From NCBI GenBank assembly GCA_027533185.1, contig JAPZTS010000037.1, forward strand, positions 35,014 through 99,013: DNA of 64,000 nt, read 5' to 3'. Below, piece by piece: positions 55,791 to 64,000 of this stretch. The notes under the pieces were generated by a model. It saw only the letters and a list, made by a program, of their open reading frames with translations. It was not told the DNA's origin and ran no database searches. Within the stretch, counting starts at the first letter, position 1. Each line of letters starts with the position of its first letter. This DNA comes from Leptospira sp. (GTDB lineage Bacteria; Spirochaetota; Leptospiria; Leptospirales; Leptospiraceae). A program made the translations under genes and the position numbers.

Positions 55791-56606
55791 TTATGCACAG
55801 TGCAATAAATCTCGATTTCGAATTTTAAGAAATCGGATCGCGCGCTCCACTTCGGTTCGGATGGTTTTTCGTGATACACCCAAAAGTTTTACCAGTTCCC
55901 GTTCAGAAAAGAAACTTCTGTTATTTGCTTGGTTCCATTTCTGAATCCAAGATTTCTTTTTCAACAGATACCAGGACCTCTTTTCCGATTCGGGATAGTA
56001 GTACAAAAGCCTTGTATATCGTAAAATATGGCCCATCATCTTTTCTTTCTCCAATCTCCGTAACTCCGCTCGTCCCAGGAGTATGTTCTGAAATTCGTTC
56101 GGATCCATTCCAATTGATTTGAGTTTCCAAAGCAAAAAAGTCTTTGCGTGAGGTGAAAGATGCAAATGGTATTTTAGAGATAGAAGCAATTGTGCAAATT
56201 GCGGGAGACCGTGTAATCCCTTTTGAATCGAACGGACGAAGGGGGACTGCGCTTCGTTTGGGTCTATGCCGATGCCTTCAGACCAAAGCTTTAAAAATTG
56301 TATATTTTCCGAATTTTGAATTGAACTTCGAGTCAAATTCCGGAAGAGGTTGAGTGCATAGGTTACGAAAAAACCTAACACACAAGAAGTGGGATACGAG
56401 AGCGACAAGTTCCAAATTCTAGAATACTGCTCTAAAATTCTCACCAGTATTTCGGAGCGTTCGTCTTCATTGAGTTTCCTTTTTTTAGAAAGCTTTTGGA
56501 CCATCCAAAGGGGAAGCCATAACTTCAATTCTTTCGTTTCGCCTTCTGTTATACGGGCATCCATCACGATATTTAATATAGTTTCATCTTCGATCTGTTT
56601 TAACAT
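55791..56606 (-). CDS. HTH protein, possible sigma-like factor
   Basis: A 271-residue protein. The C-terminal FSERELVKLLGVSRKTIRTEVERAIRFL is a clear HTH of sigma region 4 type, and residues about 45-95 (DERSEILVRILEQYSRIWN onwards) might be a remote region 2. The middle is helical and unrecognised. It could be a divergent sigma factor or another DNA-binding protein. It precedes the STAS gene by 63 bp, which favours a partner-switching link. Not a confident sigma call. Confidence 0.55.
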   Translation of the reverse strand: MLKQIEDETILNIVMDARITEGETKELKLWLPLWMVQKLSKKRKLNEDERSEILVRILEQYSRIWNLSLSYPTSCVLGFFVTYALNLFRNLTRSSIQNSENIQFLKLWSEGIGIDPNEAQSPFVRSIQKGLHGLPQFAQLLLSLKYHLHLSPHAKTFLLWKLKSIGMDPNEFQNILLGRAELRRLEKEKMMGHILRYTRLLYYYPESEKRSWYLLKKKSWIQKWNQANNRSFFSERELVKLLGVSRKTIRTEVERAIRFLKIRNRDLLHCA

Positions 56607-56708
56607 GAACGAAGATGAAACATGAAGTTAAAAATTTGAAAATAAAAATTAAAAAAGTCGGCACAAGTAATTGCAGAAACTGCGTCAGAAAGTTTAGGAA
56701 CTACGAAC

Positions 56709-58058
56709 TTATTTCGATTTTTTAAATCCTAGTAGGGCGACACTTAAGGTTATATGGATTAAATTGAAAAAAACAAAAGGGAGATATTGGATTGTCGCAA
56801 CTCCAAGTGAGGCCGCCATAAATGCACCACAACTGTTCCAAGGAATCAAAGCGGATGTGATCGTTCCCGAATCTTCCAAAGCTCTAGAGATATCCTTTTT
56901 GGGAATTTTTTTAGTATCGGCCAAATTCCGAAACGCATTGGCGGGAATAACGATAGAGAGATACTGGTCGGCAGTTGTAAGATTGAGAAGTAGTGCAGAA
57001 CCCATTGTTGCAAAAATTACGTCTTTTTGTTTTTTTACAAGGGCACTAATTCCTTCCAGAATTTCCTTAAGATACCCTGAATTTTCTAAATTTGCTCCAA
57101 ACCAAACAGCGGATACAATTAAAAACTCTGTAGGGAAGATAGCGGAAATCCCTCCCCCACTTAGAAAACTGTCTATCGCAGGTTCACCTGTCTCAGATAC
57201 AAATCCAACCACCATACTTTTGCTAAACAAAACCAAGTGATCTAAACTGGAGATTGTTAAGATCCCACTCGAGACTATTCCCAAAATCAAAGAAACCCTT
57301 ACGTGCAATTTAAAAAACGACGACCCAAAAACACATACTACTGGAAGGAGTAATAAAAAATTCTGATTTGTATTTTTCAAATACAGAACCAGCGGAGCTT
57401 GAATCGAGGATTCTTTAGGAAAAAAAAAGAATTTGTTCAAAAAGAAATATAGGACTAAGGCCATTGAAAAACTGATCAGTGAAGTCTTTAGCATATGTTG
57501 GATATGATCGAAAATCGGGACAGAACTTAGATTGGATGCAAGATTTGTAGTATCCGAGAGAGGCGAAAGTTTATCTCCAAAATAACAGCCGCTAACGATT
57601 GCACCACAGGATACCTCTGGAGGAAAACCTAAAATTTCGCCTACACCCATAAGAGCCAAACCAAAAGTTCCAGCCGTTGTCCAAGAAGATCCCGAAACTA
57701 AAGAAGCCAAAGCAGCAATACAGCAGATTCCTGGTAAAAAAAATTCTACATTTAAAATGGAAAAACCAAATTTGACCATTACTCCAAGGACGCCACTGAA
57801 AGACCAAGCGGCAATTAGCATCCCCACAAGGAATAAAATCTCAATTGCTGGTAGTACGGATTTCAGATTTTTCCATAAAATAGGTATTAAACGTTTAAAT
57901 GAATCCTTATCTCTCCGAAGAAGAAAGATTGTTAGACCTGAGAGAAACAGAGCCAGTTGGTGCGGGAAGGATTGAAAATGAAAAAAGTGTACAATTAGAA
58001 TAAAAAAAATAAGAATGTAAATAGGTGAAAACAGTAAAACAAATTTCCACCAATTCAA
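56709..58058 (-). CDS. nhaC: NhaC family Na+/H+ antiporter
   Basis: A 449-residue membrane antiporter, about eleven to twelve helices. The motif GSSWTTAGTFGLALMGVGEILG and GAIVSGCYFGDKLSPLSDTTNLA is diagnostic of NhaC. It follows the Nramp-like gene by 13 bp on the same strand, suggesting joint ion control. The 102-bp gap after its stop, before the sigma-like gene, shows nothing I can name. Confidence 0.93.
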   Translation of the reverse strand: MNWWKFVLLFSPIYILIFFILIVHFFHFQSFPHQLALFLSGLTIFLLRRDKDSFKRLIPILWKNLKSVLPAIEILFLVGMLIAAWSFSGVLGVMVKFGFSILNVEFFLPGICCIAALASLVSGSSWTTAGTFGLALMGVGEILGFPPEVSCGAIVSGCYFGDKLSPLSDTTNLASNLSSVPIFDHIQHMLKTSLISFSMALVLYFFLNKFFFFPKESSIQAPLVLYLKNTNQNFLLLLPVVCVFGSSFFKLHVRVSLILGIVSSGILTISSLDHLVLFSKSMVVGFVSETGEPAIDSFLSGGGISAIFPTEFLIVSAVWFGANLENSGYLKEILEGISALVKKQKDVIFATMGSALLLNLTTADQYLSIVIPANAFRNLADTKKIPKKDISRALEDSGTITSALIPWNSCGAFMAASLGVATIQYLPFVFFNLIHITLSVALLGFKKSK

Positions 58059-58071
58059 AGTTTACGTATCC

Positions 58072-59328
58072 CTAAAGAAAAGTGATCTTTAAATAATAGA
58101 TCGAAAATCCGAATAAAAATAAAATTCCTATCCATGAGAGTAGATTCAGAAAGGGTCCAGGTTTATCTTCTTTAGGAATATCTTTTCCGAAAAGAATCAT
58201 ATGGTGAAATAAAGCGAGAATAGGTGCATTCAAAAAAGATACTGTGGTCGCAAAATCTACCAAACTCTTCATACTTGTTTTAAAAAATGCTAAGATTAGA
58301 ATAGAACCTATACCAACCACAAAAATCCAAACCCAGTATAATCGTTCTACAGAGAACTTTTGCAGTTTTGGGAGAACGCGTCGGGTAGCATTCGAGACAA
58401 CTCGCGGATACGCATCAAAACAAGTAAGAGTGGTTGAAAACATAGTAAAAAAAGCGGCAAGCAAAATAATGGGATAAGAAAAGGATCCGATTGCTGTTGT
58501 ATACAAGCGGACAAGTTCTGATGCAAACGAGACGGCTTGGGAGGAAAACTCTGTTCCCGTGTTGTACATCATATTAGAACCCAAAATCAAAAAACAAACT
58601 GCTAAAAAAGTTGTCCCAATATAACCAATATTAAAGTCAAGAAGCGCGAATTTTAGAGGAGGCATCACTCCGTCCTTTTCTTTTTTTGCAAGAGTCCAAT
58701 CTGACTGCCATACTGCGGCTTCGATCGGAATGGGCATCCAACCCATGAGAGCAATTAAAAACGCAATGTCGCCTAAATTGGAAAACTGAAAGGAAGGTCC
58801 AGGAGTTTCTAATTTAGGAATATTAGCAAAAAAAGATAGAACAACTGCAATGATTGTTGCAATAGTAAGTAACACGACAATCCATTTCATTAGAATGTCC
58901 AGAGCTGCAAATTTACCAATGGAAAGAAGCAACAAACAAAAAAGAAGGATAATAGAACACAAAACCCATGCTTCCAAATTTAGTCCCAAAAGGTTGGAAA
59001 ACAAACCAGAGGTTACTAAAGTCACAGTCGCAACGATGATACACATTGTTCCAACAGAGACTAAAAAAAATATCCAAATTGGAAATCTACCCAGGGACTC
59101 GTACCCGTCTAACAAGGATTTTCCAGTGTGGATCGTATACTTGGTTCCAACAAGAAAAAAGGGATACTTGATTAGATTTGAGAATAGAACCACACCCAAA
59201 AGTCCATATCCAAACATGGCACCCGCGCGTGTGGATTGGACCAAATGAGAAACTCCCACTGCAGCTCCTGCATACAAAAGCCCCGGACCTAGATAACGTA
59301 AAAAGGTAAATCGACTCATTTTGGTCAT
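58072..59328 (-). CDS. Nramp-related transporter lacking the canonical metal motifs
   Basis: A 418-residue, about eleven-helix protein. The opening GPGLLYAGAAVGVSH aligns with the first Nramp helix, but the metal-binding DPGN is replaced by GVSH (residues 25-28), and the helix-6 MPH reads MPI (in GWMPIPIEAAVW). It is therefore Nramp-like but probably not a classical Mn2+/Fe2+ importer. It follows the PAS-hybrid kinase by 33 bp and precedes NhaC by 13 bp. Substrate unknown. Confidence 0.85.
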   Translation of the reverse strand: MTKMSRFTFLRYLGPGLLYAGAAVGVSHLVQSTRAGAMFGYGLLGVVLFSNLIKYPFFLVGTKYTIHTGKSLLDGYESLGRFPIWIFFLVSVGTMCIIVATVTLVTSGLFSNLLGLNLEAWVLCSIILLFCLLLLSIGKFAALDILMKWIVVLLTIATIIAVVLSFFANIPKLETPGPSFQFSNLGDIAFLIALMGWMPIPIEAAVWQSDWTLAKKEKDGVMPPLKFALLDFNIGYIGTTFLAVCFLILGSNMMYNTGTEFSSQAVSFASELVRLYTTAIGSFSYPIILLAAFFTMFSTTLTCFDAYPRVVSNATRRVLPKLQKFSVERLYWVWIFVVGIGSILILAFFKTSMKSLVDFATTVSFLNAPILALFHHMILFGKDIPKEDKPGPFLNLLSWIGILFLFGFSIYYLKITFL

Positions 59329-59361
59329 TTTTGAACCAGGAATAGGAATTTGCGAGCTGAA

Positions 59362-61338
59362 TCAGTACCTCGCTGTCGAATTTGGATTGAGATATCGGAG
59401 AAGGACGGTATGCAAACCAGGAATGTCAATCGGTTTTGTCAAAAAGTAGTCCATACCGACTTCGAAGCATTTTTGTCGTTCCTCGTACAAGGCTCCTGCA
59501 GTCAGTGCCACTATCGGAATACCACTAAATTTTGGTTGTTTGCGGATTTCCTGAGATGCCGTAAGTCCATCCATATTCGGCATTTGGATATCCATAAATA
59601 TCAAAGATGGAAAAAATTCGTTTAATTTTTGCAAGGCGACCAATCCATCGGCAGCCGTTTGGATATCAGCCTTAGGAATCAGTTTTCGAATTATTTTTTG
59701 AATGAGATCCAGGTTTAGATCATTGTCCTCTACAACCAAAATTTTAGGCGAATACTCTTCCAGGATTTTGAACTCTGAGTTTACAAGATGTGTCAAATTG
59801 AAGGAACTATCCCAGACTATTTCCTGAATTTTATTTTCGTATTCCACTTCAACCTCGAAACTAAAATTACTCCCCCTTCCGAGTTTACTTGAAACATAAA
59901 CCCTACCTTGCATAAGATCTAATAATGATTTTGTAATCTTAAGTCCCAGACCTGTTCCGCCAAACCTTCTCGTAGATGATGACTCTTCTTGCCAGAACGA
60001 TTCAAATAGGAAGGGAATAGATTCTTCCGCAATTCCAATCCCTGTATCTTCGATACTAAATCTGAGGCCTATATGCTTATTGCTTTTATTACTTTCGAAT
60101 GTCGTAATACTCAAACAAACACCTCCGGATTCCGTAAACTTGACAGCATTGCCCAATAAATTGATTAAAATTTGTCTCAACCGAACGGAATCAACTTTTA
60201 TACATTTAGGAAGCTCAGATGGATTTTCCATTTTTACATAAATTTGTTTTTCCATTGCTTTCCATTTCAACAGAGAAACACAATCTTGCGCTAAAATCAG
60301 TAGTGGAGTAAATTGAGGATGTAATTCAATTTTACCAGCTTCAATTTTTGAAATGTCTAAAACATCGTTTATAATTCCAAGAAGTCCATGAGCCGAACTC
60401 ATTGCCTTTTTAGCATATTCAGTTTGCAAAATATTCAAATTTGTCGAAAGAAGCAATTGGTTGTAACCAATAACCCCATTGAGTGGCGTTCGAATTTCGT
60501 GACTCATGTTTGCGACAAATTGAGACTTTGCTTCATTCGCTCTTTCCGCCTCAATTTTTGCCTTAATCAATTGTTCTTCAACTTTCTTTCGTTTGGTGAT
60601 ATCGATATGCTGTGTTACAAAGTAATTTGGTGTACCGTTCCTATTTCGAACTAAACTTGAATACACTTCGGCGTATAGAAGACTTCCATCTTTTCTGAGG
60701 TATCTTTTTTCAAAAACGACATCCGTTAACTCTCCTCTAAGGATCGCAGATCGTTTCTCTTGCGCCAATGGAATATCATCTGGATGGGCAAAACGACTGG
60801 ATAAGTTTCCAAGTAATTCACACTCCTCATATCCCAACATCGAACAGAACTTTTGGTTTACTTTCAGAAACCTGCCATCTAAATCCTGCAAACACATTCC
60901 ACTGCCTGCATTGTCAAAGCTAGATCTAAATCTTTTTTCGCTTTCTTCCAATTGCTTTTGGATTTCTTTTTCTTTTGTGATATCTCGGTTGTTTGCGATT
61001 ACACCAATTGTTTTTCCTGTTTTATCTTTCAAAAAGCTAACCGCAGACCTTATATTCAATCGTTGTCCATTTTTAGCGACTTGGATCACTTCACCAAGCC
61101 AGTAACCAGTTGAATTTAGCTCTTGAATGCTTCTCTGTCGTTCCTCCGGGTTCAGTTCTGTCTTTAAAATTTCTAAGGTAGACTTGCCGATCGCTTCTGC
61201 TTGAGAATAACCGTAAATTTTTTCTGCGGAATGGTTCCAACTTGTGATACAAAAATTGAGGTCCGTTACGATTACAGCATCATACAAGTATTGTAATATT
61301 AGAGAAGAATACGTTTCGTTCGGATTTATGAGAGACAT
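59362..61338 (-). CDS. PAS-PAS hybrid histidine kinase with receiver domain
   Basis: A 658-residue cytoplasmic hybrid kinase. PAS 1 (about 12-125), PAS 2 (about 135-250), HisKA with H280 (NMSHEIRTPLNGV), HATPase_c (NLLGNAVKF, DTGIGI, GGTGLGL) and a receiver with D583 (IFMDIQMPNMDG). No membrane helix, so it senses an internal cue, perhaps redox, through PAS. It heads the run with the Nramp-like and NhaC genes, suggesting ion or redox homeostasis (inference). Confidence 0.93.
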   Translation of the reverse strand: MSLINPNETYSSLILQYLYDAVIVTDLNFCITSWNHSAEKIYGYSQAEAIGKSTLEILKTELNPEERQRSIQELNSTGYWLGEVIQVAKNGQRLNIRSAVSFLKDKTGKTIGVIANNRDITKEKEIQKQLEESEKRFRSSFDNAGSGMCLQDLDGRFLKVNQKFCSMLGYEECELLGNLSSRFAHPDDIPLAQEKRSAILRGELTDVVFEKRYLRKDGSLLYAEVYSSLVRNRNGTPNYFVTQHIDITKRKKVEEQLIKAKIEAERANEAKSQFVANMSHEIRTPLNGVIGYNQLLLSTNLNILQTEYAKKAMSSAHGLLGIINDVLDISKIEAGKIELHPQFTPLLILAQDCVSLLKWKAMEKQIYVKMENPSELPKCIKVDSVRLRQILINLLGNAVKFTESGGVCLSITTFESNKSNKHIGLRFSIEDTGIGIAEESIPFLFESFWQEESSSTRRFGGTGLGLKITKSLLDLMQGRVYVSSKLGRGSNFSFEVEVEYENKIQEIVWDSSFNLTHLVNSEFKILEEYSPKILVVEDNDLNLDLIQKIIRKLIPKADIQTAADGLVALQKLNEFFPSLIFMDIQMPNMDGLTASQEIRKQPKFSGIPIVALTAGALYEERQKCFEVGMDYFLTKPIDIPGLHTVLLRYLNPNSTARY

Positions 61339-61587
61339 AGAAGCTAAAACAAAGACAAACAGTGAGTTTTCAGTCTCATCTTGGATACGTCTTCATAGCA
61401 ATCCACTCTTATTTCTGAATTTAAAGACCGATTCGATCACATAGGCAGCATTTTTTTTATGATTTCTGTGTTCGATTTCCAAAATCCAAAAATGTATTTT
61501 AATGGTAGACCTAAGTGCCAAATGAAAAACTCGATCGAAAGAGGATTCCCAATCTCTAACATTTGAACCTAAGGCAGATATTTTACA
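61339..61587. other. Divergent intergenic region, no clear element
   Basis: A 249-bp AT-rich gap between divergent starts. I see no convincing promoter, hairpin, RNA gene or short coding frame with a ribosome site. Confidence 0.4.
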
Positions 61588-62481
61588 TTGAACCAGAAAG
61601 ATCTTGAAGAAAAAATTTTAAACTATCTAAACAACGAAGATTCTCTCTCGAAAACAGCGGAAAGGATTATAGATTTTTTATTCCATACGAAACTAAAGGA
61701 CTTAATTCCAAATCAGATCCAATTACCGGATATTTCCGCATTTCTTCCGCTCTTTCAAAATCTAAAAAAACTGGAAGAGGCTTTGGCAACAAATCCCACG
61801 ACAATTTATCCGTATCATACTCTAGGTGAAGGAATCGATCAAAAAACCGGAGAGGCATTAGCTGATTTTTTAACGAGTCTTGAAGTTGAACCTTCTGCAA
61901 AATTAATTGAAGATCTGCTCAAACAAAAAGCTTTCCAAGATATCATTGCTAATATCATTGAAAGCGGAATCATTGAGTTCAACAAAAAGACGAATCCACT
62001 CTTTGGGATGATACAAGCGACAGGACTTGACAAACAAATCAAATCCTTTATCCAACTTTTTTTACCAAACTTTATGCCTAAAATTGCCAATTTTTTACAT
62101 TCCACAAGTTTTGGCGAAAACAGTACGCTCACAAAAGATATGGTTCTTGTTGCCCTTCATACAGATTTTGGTGAACTAAAACTTCCGTCAGGTGAAAAGC
62201 TAGAAGAAGCAAAACAAAAATGGGAAGTCTTAAAAAATCAAATTGCTGTAGATTCAAAACTGAACTCTACAATCTCCGGAGCAATGACTTCAGTTTTAAC
62301 ATTGACAAAAGCAATTACTAAAGACGAAAGCCTTTTTTCGTTACTCCAAGTTCCCGAATCCGAATACATCAAATTCAAAAAAACCATGTCGATTCATTTT
62401 GCAAAACAAACTGTCCAATATGCACCCAAAGAGGAGATAAAAAATTTACTAGTGGGGATTTTGGAAGAGATAGGGATATAA
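61588..62481 (+). CDS. Unrecognised mostly helical cytoplasmic protein
   Basis: A 297-residue protein without signal or membrane segments, starting at TTG. It is rich in Leu, Lys, Glu and Ile and appears wholly helical (LEEKILNYLNNEDSLSKTA, IKSFIQLFLPNFMPKIANFL). I cannot place it in a family. No in-frame ATG or good ribosome site is near the 5' end, so the start is uncertain. It is convergent with the ankyrin gene across a 27-bp gap. Confidence 0.65.
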   Translation: MNQKDLEEKILNYLNNEDSLSKTAERIIDFLFHTKLKDLIPNQIQLPDISAFLPLFQNLKKLEEALATNPTTIYPYHTLGEGIDQKTGEALADFLTSLEVEPSAKLIEDLLKQKAFQDIIANIIESGIIEFNKKTNPLFGMIQATGLDKQIKSFIQLFLPNFMPKIANFLHSTSFGENSTLTKDMVLVALHTDFGELKLPSGEKLEEAKQKWEVLKNQIAVDSKLNSTISGAMTSVLTLTKAITKDESLFSLLQVPESEYIKFKKTMSIHFAKQTVQYAPKEEIKNLLVGILEEIGI

Positions 62482-62508
62482 CTAAAGAGAGTCTTATTAA
62501 AGGAAAAT

Positions 62509-63321
62509 TCAGTAAGATTTCAAAATTTTTATTTGTTTTTTCGTTAGCTCTGAATCAAAAAAAGGAAGATTTAAATTCTCTTTTGCAATATCGAGAGGAG
62601 TTTGACCTTTTTTGTTTTTTAGATTTTTATTTGCGCCCTTTTGGAGTAAGAGTTTTGTAACCTCTAGCTTATCTAAGGACATCGAGCCAATCGATCTGTG
62701 AAGGGGTGTATTCCCCCGGAAATCTTTTTTATTAAGTGAATTACTCCCTCCAAGCTCTATTGTATTTTGCACCATGTCTAGATTTCCTGCCTCCGAGTAT
62801 AAATGTAAGATTGTCTCCTCTTTGAGATCGGAAACTTCATTGATATCTGCACCTTTTTGCAACAGAAGTTTCAAAATACTTGGATCCCGTAGTCTCGAAA
62901 TATACAAAATAACACTTGCTTGGTCATCATCTTTTAACGTCGGATCTGCGCCTAGACTTAAAAGTAAAGGGATATATTCAAACCGATTGTTTAAGGCAGC
63001 AATATGCAATGGAGTTTGGCCAAACGTATTTAGAATATTTACCTTCTTTTCCTTCTGCACAAAGTCTTTGATTTTTTCTTCGTTTCCCTTTCCCGTGCAA
63101 AGCCTGTGGAGCTCAGTCATTTCGCCCTTTTTAGAAATGGACTCAAGTCCATCTTTTACTGCAAAGTACGGGACAAGAATCGGATAGATGATCAGCTTTT
63201 CATACCACTTAAAATTCAGTTTGATATCCTCCGCAAAAATTGGGGTTGAGATTGAAAGAAAGAAAAAAAGGTAAAAGAATTGGGAAAGGCTATTGTGAAT
63301 CTTTTGAAACAAGATTTTCAT
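62509..63321 (-). CDS. Exported ankyrin-repeat protein
   Basis: About 270 residues. ATG at 63321 gives a signal (MKILFQKIHNSLSQFFYLFF then cleavage near FAED). Four or five ankyrin repeats follow (for example FGQTPLHIAALNNRFEYIP, RGNTPLHRSIGSMSLDKLE and KKGQTPLDIAKENLNLP). Ankyrin repeats bind proteins, so a periplasmic or surface scaffold is plausible; the partner is unknown. The longer start at 63354 is not supported by a signal. Confidence 0.85.
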   Translation of the reverse strand: MKILFQKIHNSLSQFFYLFFFLSISTPIFAEDIKLNFKWYEKLIIYPILVPYFAVKDGLESISKKGEMTELHRLCTGKGNEEKIKDFVQKEKKVNILNTFGQTPLHIAALNNRFEYIPLLLSLGADPTLKDDDQASVILYISRLRDPSILKLLLQKGADINEVSDLKEETILHLYSEAGNLDMVQNTIELGGSNSLNKKDFRGNTPLHRSIGSMSLDKLEVTKLLLQKGANKNLKNKKGQTPLDIAKENLNLPFFDSELTKKQIKILKSY

Positions 63322-63477
63322 ACTTATAGTTTCTTTTCTAATAAAACAAATCAATCATGGACCTTTCTCAATTGGATTCTTAGAAATAGTTTGCGTATAC
63401 AAATAATAAGGATAGAAAGGCAGTTAAAAATTGATTTGGATCTCCAATATACCAAGTGGTCTCTTTTGAATTTATGC

Positions 63478-63735
63478 GGACGCTCAAAAATAAAGGTTCA
63501 TCTCTATCAGAATAGGAGTGAGACATTTAAGGTCTAATACTCAATTTAAAACCAACGCTTCGAGAACGACAACCCGGCAATCATGCCGGAAAGATTGGAG
63601 CAAGACACCTTGCTCCAATCTTGAGGCAGCGACCGCTACTGCGAGTCGCAGGACATTAGCCGGTAAATTACAACGTCCACAAACAAAAAAAGCACTCAAC
63701 GTTGGAACTGATAGAGATGAATCCTTATTTTTCGC
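63478..63735. repeat. Structured repeat element, copy 1, with terminal inverted repeats
   Basis: A 258-bp non-coding element. Its left end AAAAATAAAGGTTCATCTCT (63486-63510, last five bases ATCAG) and right end (63708-63732) form 25-bp inverted repeats with two mismatches. Inside are three hairpins: CCGGCA/TGCCGG (63574-63589), a perfect 14-bp stem (63591-63604 with 63609-63622), and GCGAC...GTCGC (63629-63649). No transposase. It resembles a MITE or a structured RNA element. Confidence 0.75.
63591..63622. repeat. Perfect 14-bp hairpin inside copy 1
   Basis: AAGATTGGAGCAAG (63591-63604) pairs without mismatch with CTTGCTCCAATCTT (63609-63622), 4-base loop ACAC. No T run follows, so it is not a simple terminator. 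The same hairpin recurs in copy 2. Confidence 0.85.
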
Positions 63736-63779
63736 TCATCCTCCCATCCCGGTCGGAATTCGCTACCGCGTCCATCCCT

Positions 63780-64000
63780 GGACGCTCAAAAATAAAGATT
63801 CATCTCTATCAGAATAGGAGTGAGACATTTAAGGTCTAATACACAATTTAAAACCAACGCTTCGAGAAAGACAACCCGGCAATCATGCCGGAAAGATTGG
63901 AGCAAGACACCTTGCTCCAATCTTGAGGCAGCGACCGCTAGTGCGAGTCGCAGGACATTAGCCAGTAAATTACAACGTCCACAAACAAAAAAAGCGCTCA
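63780..64000. repeat. Structured repeat element, copy 2 (cut by window end)
   Basis: A direct copy of positions 63478-63698, offset 302 bp, with six differences by eye over 221 bases. Left terminal repeat is 63788-63812. Its right inverted repeat would lie past the window edge. The three hairpins are kept; the change at the third hairpin (TACT to TAGT) is in the loop. Confidence 0.85.

Noticed and set aside
63518..63817. A 99-residue open frame over the repeat elements
   Set aside because: It reads through hairpins and terminal repeats of the element, has very basic, low-complexity sequence and no clear ribosome site; it is a by-product of the repeat.
63478..64000. Integron attC cassette array
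   Set aside because: The ends do not show the RYYYAAC/GTTRRRY core pair of attC sites, and no integrase or cassette genes are in the window.
63478..64000. CRISPR array
   Set aside because: Only two long copies 302 bp apart with internal hairpins; no short regular repeats with unique spacers and no cas genes.

Overview
The window looks like chromosomal DNA of a spirochaete of the genus Leptospira, more probably a saprophytic or low-virulence lineage than a classical pathogen. The genus call rests on low-to-moderate GC, a spirochaete-type flagellar set (FliI, FliJ, an FlbB-like collar protein, FlhF, FlhG, FliA), lipid A synthesis (LpxK), many lipoproteins with loose spirochaetal lipoboxes (LQFC, FFQC, LNC) and many PP2C/SpoIIE and hybrid-kinase signalling proteins. 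The species-level guess is weak. I see no tRNA, rRNA, CRISPR array, prophage or intact insertion sequence.

Layout. 1-6.5 kb: a NagZ-like beta-N-acetylhexosaminidase, a membrane-anchored protein, MurA, a four-cluster ferredoxin, a small zinc-finger protein with a strong terminator, and a lipoprotein. 6.5-20.3 kb: flagellar and motility genes. fliI is followed by an inverted 3.2-kb sensor kinase/SpoIIE gene, then fliJ and flbB. On the minus strand come flhF, flhG, a small membrane protein, fliA, a FapA-type protein, two small conserved genes, remA and gmk. 20.3-27.7 kb: tRNA wobble-uridine modification (mnmD plus a separate mnmC2-like oxidoreductase), lpxK, hisE, a thioredoxin-fold protein and a polysaccharide export set (wzm, wzt, ugd). 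27.7-38.4 kb: a small protein, a putative outer-membrane barrel with a T10 tract in its signal sequence, a HEAT-repeat protein, a response regulator, glycogen phosphorylase, and an operon of SpoIIE phosphatase, enoyl-CoA hydratase and DUF192 lipoprotein. A HELGH lipoprotein follows. 38.4-43.8 kb: a minus-strand operon HtrA - aminotransferase - MurI - PurM, with a divergent lipoprotein aminopeptidase.

43.8-56.6 kb is the most unusual part. A possible sigma-like HTH protein and a STAS anti-sigma antagonist precede an AsmA/YdbH-like 1010-residue protein, a DUF1318-like lipoprotein and a 2644-residue lipoprotein (beta-propeller, TPR-like helices, degenerate CHAT-like end). The last two genes overlap by one base. 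This resembles an enlarged YdbH-YnbE-YdbL intermembrane lipid-transport module.

56.7-63.3 kb: a PAS-hybrid kinase, an atypical Nramp relative and an NhaC antiporter in one run, then an unrecognised protein and an ankyrin protein. 63.48-64.0 kb: two direct copies, 302 bp apart, of a non-coding element with about 25-bp terminal inverted repeats and three internal hairpins. The second copy is cut by the window end.
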